Below are positions 60,726 to 64,000 of a DNA stretch of 64,000 nucleotides, piece after piece. The translations under genes and the position numbers were made by a program. The DNA is from Fonticula alba. Taxonomy: Eukaryota > Opisthokonta > Rotosphaerida > Fonticulaceae. Below the pieces are notes generated by a model that saw only the letters and a program-made list of their open reading frames with translations, ran no database searches and was not told where the DNA came from. The stretch covers positions 2,997,467-3,061,466 of the forward strand of contig NW_009242974.1 of assembly GCF_000388065.1 (NCBI RefSeq), in the 5' to 3' direction. The first letter of the stretch is position 1. Each line of letters starts with the position of its first letter.

Positions 60726-63271
60726 CCGGGCGCGAGCTCGGCCGGGCTCCGACTTGCCGGCAATCGGGGGACGGCTTCGAGGCACGCTTCGCCTTTTGGA
60801 ATACAGACAAGCGGCCGGCCAAATGAGCCATGGCCGATGGCCGCTGTGTATTTGTGTGTGTCTGTTGACATGTTTGTGTGTTTATTTGCTCATGTCTCCA
60901 AGGGTGCATATGTGCCGGTGTGTTGATGTGCATGTTTGCCTGTGTCTGACGCTGATGATGGCGCATTGTCGGAGAGCGGGAGGAGCGTGGCTGGGACCAT
61001 TGGGTGGTTGTGCTTTTGGCGGAAAAGGAGGAGGGAGGAAGCCCCCCGAGGGAGCAGGCTACGCTCTCCCTGGGGACAAGTCGCCAGTGGCGAGGTGTCC
61101 CTCCGCCAAAATCCCCCTCTCCCGTTCGATGTCTCAGGGCAAGGCCGTCAGCCTCTCCAAAGGGACGCCACAAGATGTCGGCATTGAGCTGGGCGTTGTC
61201 GGCCATCAGCCACCCAGGGGCAGGGCGCCGATGGGCCCCCGGCGAGCCGGACCGAATGGCACCCGGGCGCATGCATGCTGCATGGCCCTGCCTGGAAGCT
61301 AACGACCCGAGGGCCATGGCATCCAAGCGGCTGCCAGTCTGTCGGGGCTCGAGAGGACAGCCCGGATCCCCGCCCGGCCGTCGGGGGCCAAACACACAAC
61401 CGTTCCCCCCGGCGAGCGGATGCGTTCCCACACCTTGCCCTGGCGCCGGAGACCAGCCCCCGATGACCGGGGCGGTGCGGCTGGCGCACGGTCCAGCAGC
61501 ACCAGAGCATCGACAGTGCGGTCACATCACACGCTTCCCCATGGGATCGCGAGACACGGCCGAGGGCCAAAGCAGGGGGCAGAGCCGCCACCTGGACCAG
61601 CCGGCGAGGGCAGGAGATGCCTGACCACCGGCTCCCCTCTACAGCCCGGCCAAGCAGCATGCTTGTGGGCAGACCCCCCCCCCTCCCCGCCGACGGCCTG
61701 GCCAGGCGAGGGGCAGCACACGATCCAGCTCCATCTCCCAAGTGGTGGCCTCGGCTCAAGTAGGGCGCTCACTCGATCGGCGAGGCTGGGATTTTGGTGC
61801 CCCGTCGGCCTGGACTGACTGGCACTTGGGCCTTGACCACCCGGCAGCCAACAGGGGCCCCGCGTCGAGGACCGGCGAAGCCGCACGCGGCCGCGCGTGC
61901 CCCACGCGTCGAGGGATGTACAAGCCGGAAGCCGGGCGGAGGGCGGCCTGGAAGCCGGGTGGAAAGTAACCGGTTTGGGTGATCGGCCTAAGGTGGGCCA
62001 GCACCGGCCAGCACCGGGACAGAAAGAAACTACGAGAGGGCGAGAGGGCTGGGCGTGGAGGAAGAAGATGAGAAAAAAAGGCGCCTCTTCGAGGTGGTGC
62101 CTCTTCGCATGGTGGCGTGAGTGGCGAATTAGGCCCGGGAAGCAGGCAAACCACCACTCGGGGAGCGGTGTTGGAGGGAGGCGGGGCATCCTGGGGCAGA
62201 GGCCCGACGACGCGCCAGGGCAGGCTGGGCCTTGGAGCAGGCTGCGTTTGGAGCATGGCCCGGCCGGCCAGCCGAGCCCGATGCTGTCAAGGCATCGGGG
62301 CATGCTCGTCCCAGGGACCGATGGTCATGTCGCACTTGATGTGCTATCCATGGCGCGGGTCATGCCCGGCAGAGCCCTCCCTCGCGTGCAGGGCGACGGT
62401 ATCGCCGTCAATTGAAAGCGTCCTCCCCCTGCCGGGGTACCAGCCCGCCGGACGCGCACGCGTAGCCCGGCCCTGTCGGAGGGGTCCCATCGCCACCCTT
62501 GGCAATCGGTGCGGGACCGGGCGTGGGAGGCCCTCTCCCCCTTCCCCGCCCCCCCGATCATGGAGCGACGGCTGGGGGGATGGCAGAGCGGTTTGGCGGA
62601 GGCGTCGCCCAAAGGGGCAGAAGACTCTCTGGGCCGTGGAGGAATCCACCACAAGCGTGGGAAAATGACCGGAGATGCCCTCTAGACGCGTGTTGCATGT
62701 GGTTGTCAATGGGGGGATGTCTCGCACACCTGCCCAACGGCCTTGGCAGGGGGGTATGCGGGAAAAGTCCCCGACCAACAGGATGCCCGAACGGAGAGGC
62801 ACATGCGTCGGGGGCACGCCCATCGGCCGGCCCTGCGGCGGGTCCCCCGATCGGCTCATCGCGACCGAGCCCGAAGGACCCGAGGGAGGTCGTGTGGAGG
62901 GCCCGCCTGACTGCCAAGCCCTTGGCGACGGAGCGTCGAGGCGTTCTCGGAAAGGCGACTGACACACGCCTCTCGGGCGGACGCGCGGGCCCGTTCTCGG
63001 GCCTGCCCTCGAGCTTTTTTGGCGTCCGAAGGCCCTTGTAGTTTGCCCGCCCGCTCCACCTGGTCGATTTGCCGGAGCCGCCCTCTTCGGCGACACTGGG
63101 GCCCGGGCGGAGGCATGTTGGCCTTCGTGCCTGTGGTCGTTTTCCGGGATGGCCTCCGGCCGGTTCTCCTGCCAAGGGGGCAAGTCTCCGCCGGCGGCAG
63201 CCTCGCCGGGGCAGTCTCGTCTTCAGGAGGCAGGGGTAGGCCCTGCGCGTGGTGCTCGCGAAGCGGCGATG

Positions 63272-63304
<33 letters not shown>

Positions 63305-64000
63305 CGAACCGGGCTGCTGCTTCGTGGCCTTGCGGCTCCCGCACGCGGACGCTTGCCAGCTCTCAGGAGCTTGTACGTCTCATTGGCCGCCGAGGGAATC
63401 CCGAGCCCTGCTTCCGGCGGGCCTGCGCCTGGGCCGGGGGCTGCACTCCCTGGGGGGGCGTGCCGGAGAATAGAACATGCGCGGCTCAGGCTGCAGGCGG
63501 GATTCTTTGGCCTGCCATGAACTGACGTCATGTGTACAGCAGCCGGCCGGCTGAAGCGATCCAATGCCCAGGCGGGGGCCGACGGTCCGGATGACTGACT
63601 GTTGGATGCGACACGAGCGGGGTACACTCCGCGATGCTGCCCCACCGCGGCTGCCGGGGCGCACCCCGCGGCCGAATGCATTTGTCCCGATGGCGGTGAG
63701 CGAGGACCCATGTCGTGCGGCATTCCCCCGAGAGGGTCGCGCTCGACGTGAGCCACGACGCTGGCATCGAAAGGGGCGGCCGGGTGCCATCGGGTGGCGC
63801 TCGGCCCGAGAGGGGTCCCCCACGGCCAGGCGGGTCCAGGGCCGAGCCCGGCTGGAGCTCACCTCCGGGCGGACTCGGCGCGTCCCTCGGTATGGAGTTG
63901 TGCCAATGGTTATGGTTCCGGCATGGTGCGTCGGTGTGCTCGGGCGGCCCGTGGCGAGGGCGCGCGAACACACGGGAACGCTACCCGGACCCCGGACGAT
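60726..64000. other. Intergenic, no supported gene
   Basis: Begins with a TG-rich 3' flank of the receptor gene (about 60845-60945) and continues without a gene I can support. A (TG)15 array lies at 63273-63302. Stop-free frames on the minus strand are compositionally random. Confidence 0.55.
63273..63302. repeat. (TG)n microsatellite
   Basis: About 15 TG units. Confidence 0.95.

Overview
The window is nuclear DNA from a very GC-rich eukaryote. Evidence: every confidently read protein gene is interrupted by GT-AG introns of about 90-570 bases, four tRNA genes with eukaryotic internal promoter boxes and T-run terminators are present, and the gene products (UPF1, a seven-transmembrane RGS protein, furin-like cysteine-rich receptors with protein kinase tails) are eukaryotic. 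High GC, abundant microsatellites, two runs of N and this protein repertoire fit a free-living opisthokont or amoeboid protist; a nucleariid such as Fonticula alba is my best guess, from general knowledge and not from any search. Because stop codons are rare at this GC content, very long open frames occur by chance on both strands, so I only called genes where domain motifs, coherent splice phases or family similarity support them.

Layout. 1-6.8 kb: no supported gene. 6.84-7.88 kb (+): small cysteine-rich single-pass membrane protein, one intron. 11.65 kb (-): tRNA-Lys(CTT). 14.2-16.67 kb (+): 7TM receptor fused to an RGS domain, 5' end lost at an assembly gap. 21.1-23.4 kb (-): unrecognised protein whose coding sequence changes frame three times. 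23.6-24.35 kb: tRNA-Asp(GTC) (+), tRNA-Glu(CTC) (-), tRNA-Lys(CTT) (-). 26.2-35.9 kb (-): very large receptor kinase (signal peptide, FG-GAP repeats, furin-like repeats, TM, kinase), at least seven introns, catalytic core lost in a second gap. 40.7-45.3 kb (+): UPF1 RNA helicase, eight exons. 47.7-53.1 kb (-): degenerate Ty3/gypsy-type retrotransposon. 54.3-60.7 kb (+): second large cysteine-rich receptor kinase, with only one intron. 60.7-64 kb: no supported gene.

How the parts relate. Three genes encode one family of cysteine-rich membrane proteins: two carry a cytoplasmic kinase, and the small one stops just after the juxtamembrane segment, where the exon before the kinase exons ends in the large minus-strand gene. 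With the 7TM-RGS protein they suggest a locus rich in surface-signalling genes. UPF1 is the housekeeping anchor (nonsense-mediated mRNA decay). All eighteen introns I could place use a donor of the form GTRYG, which is unusual and is reported as a finding.
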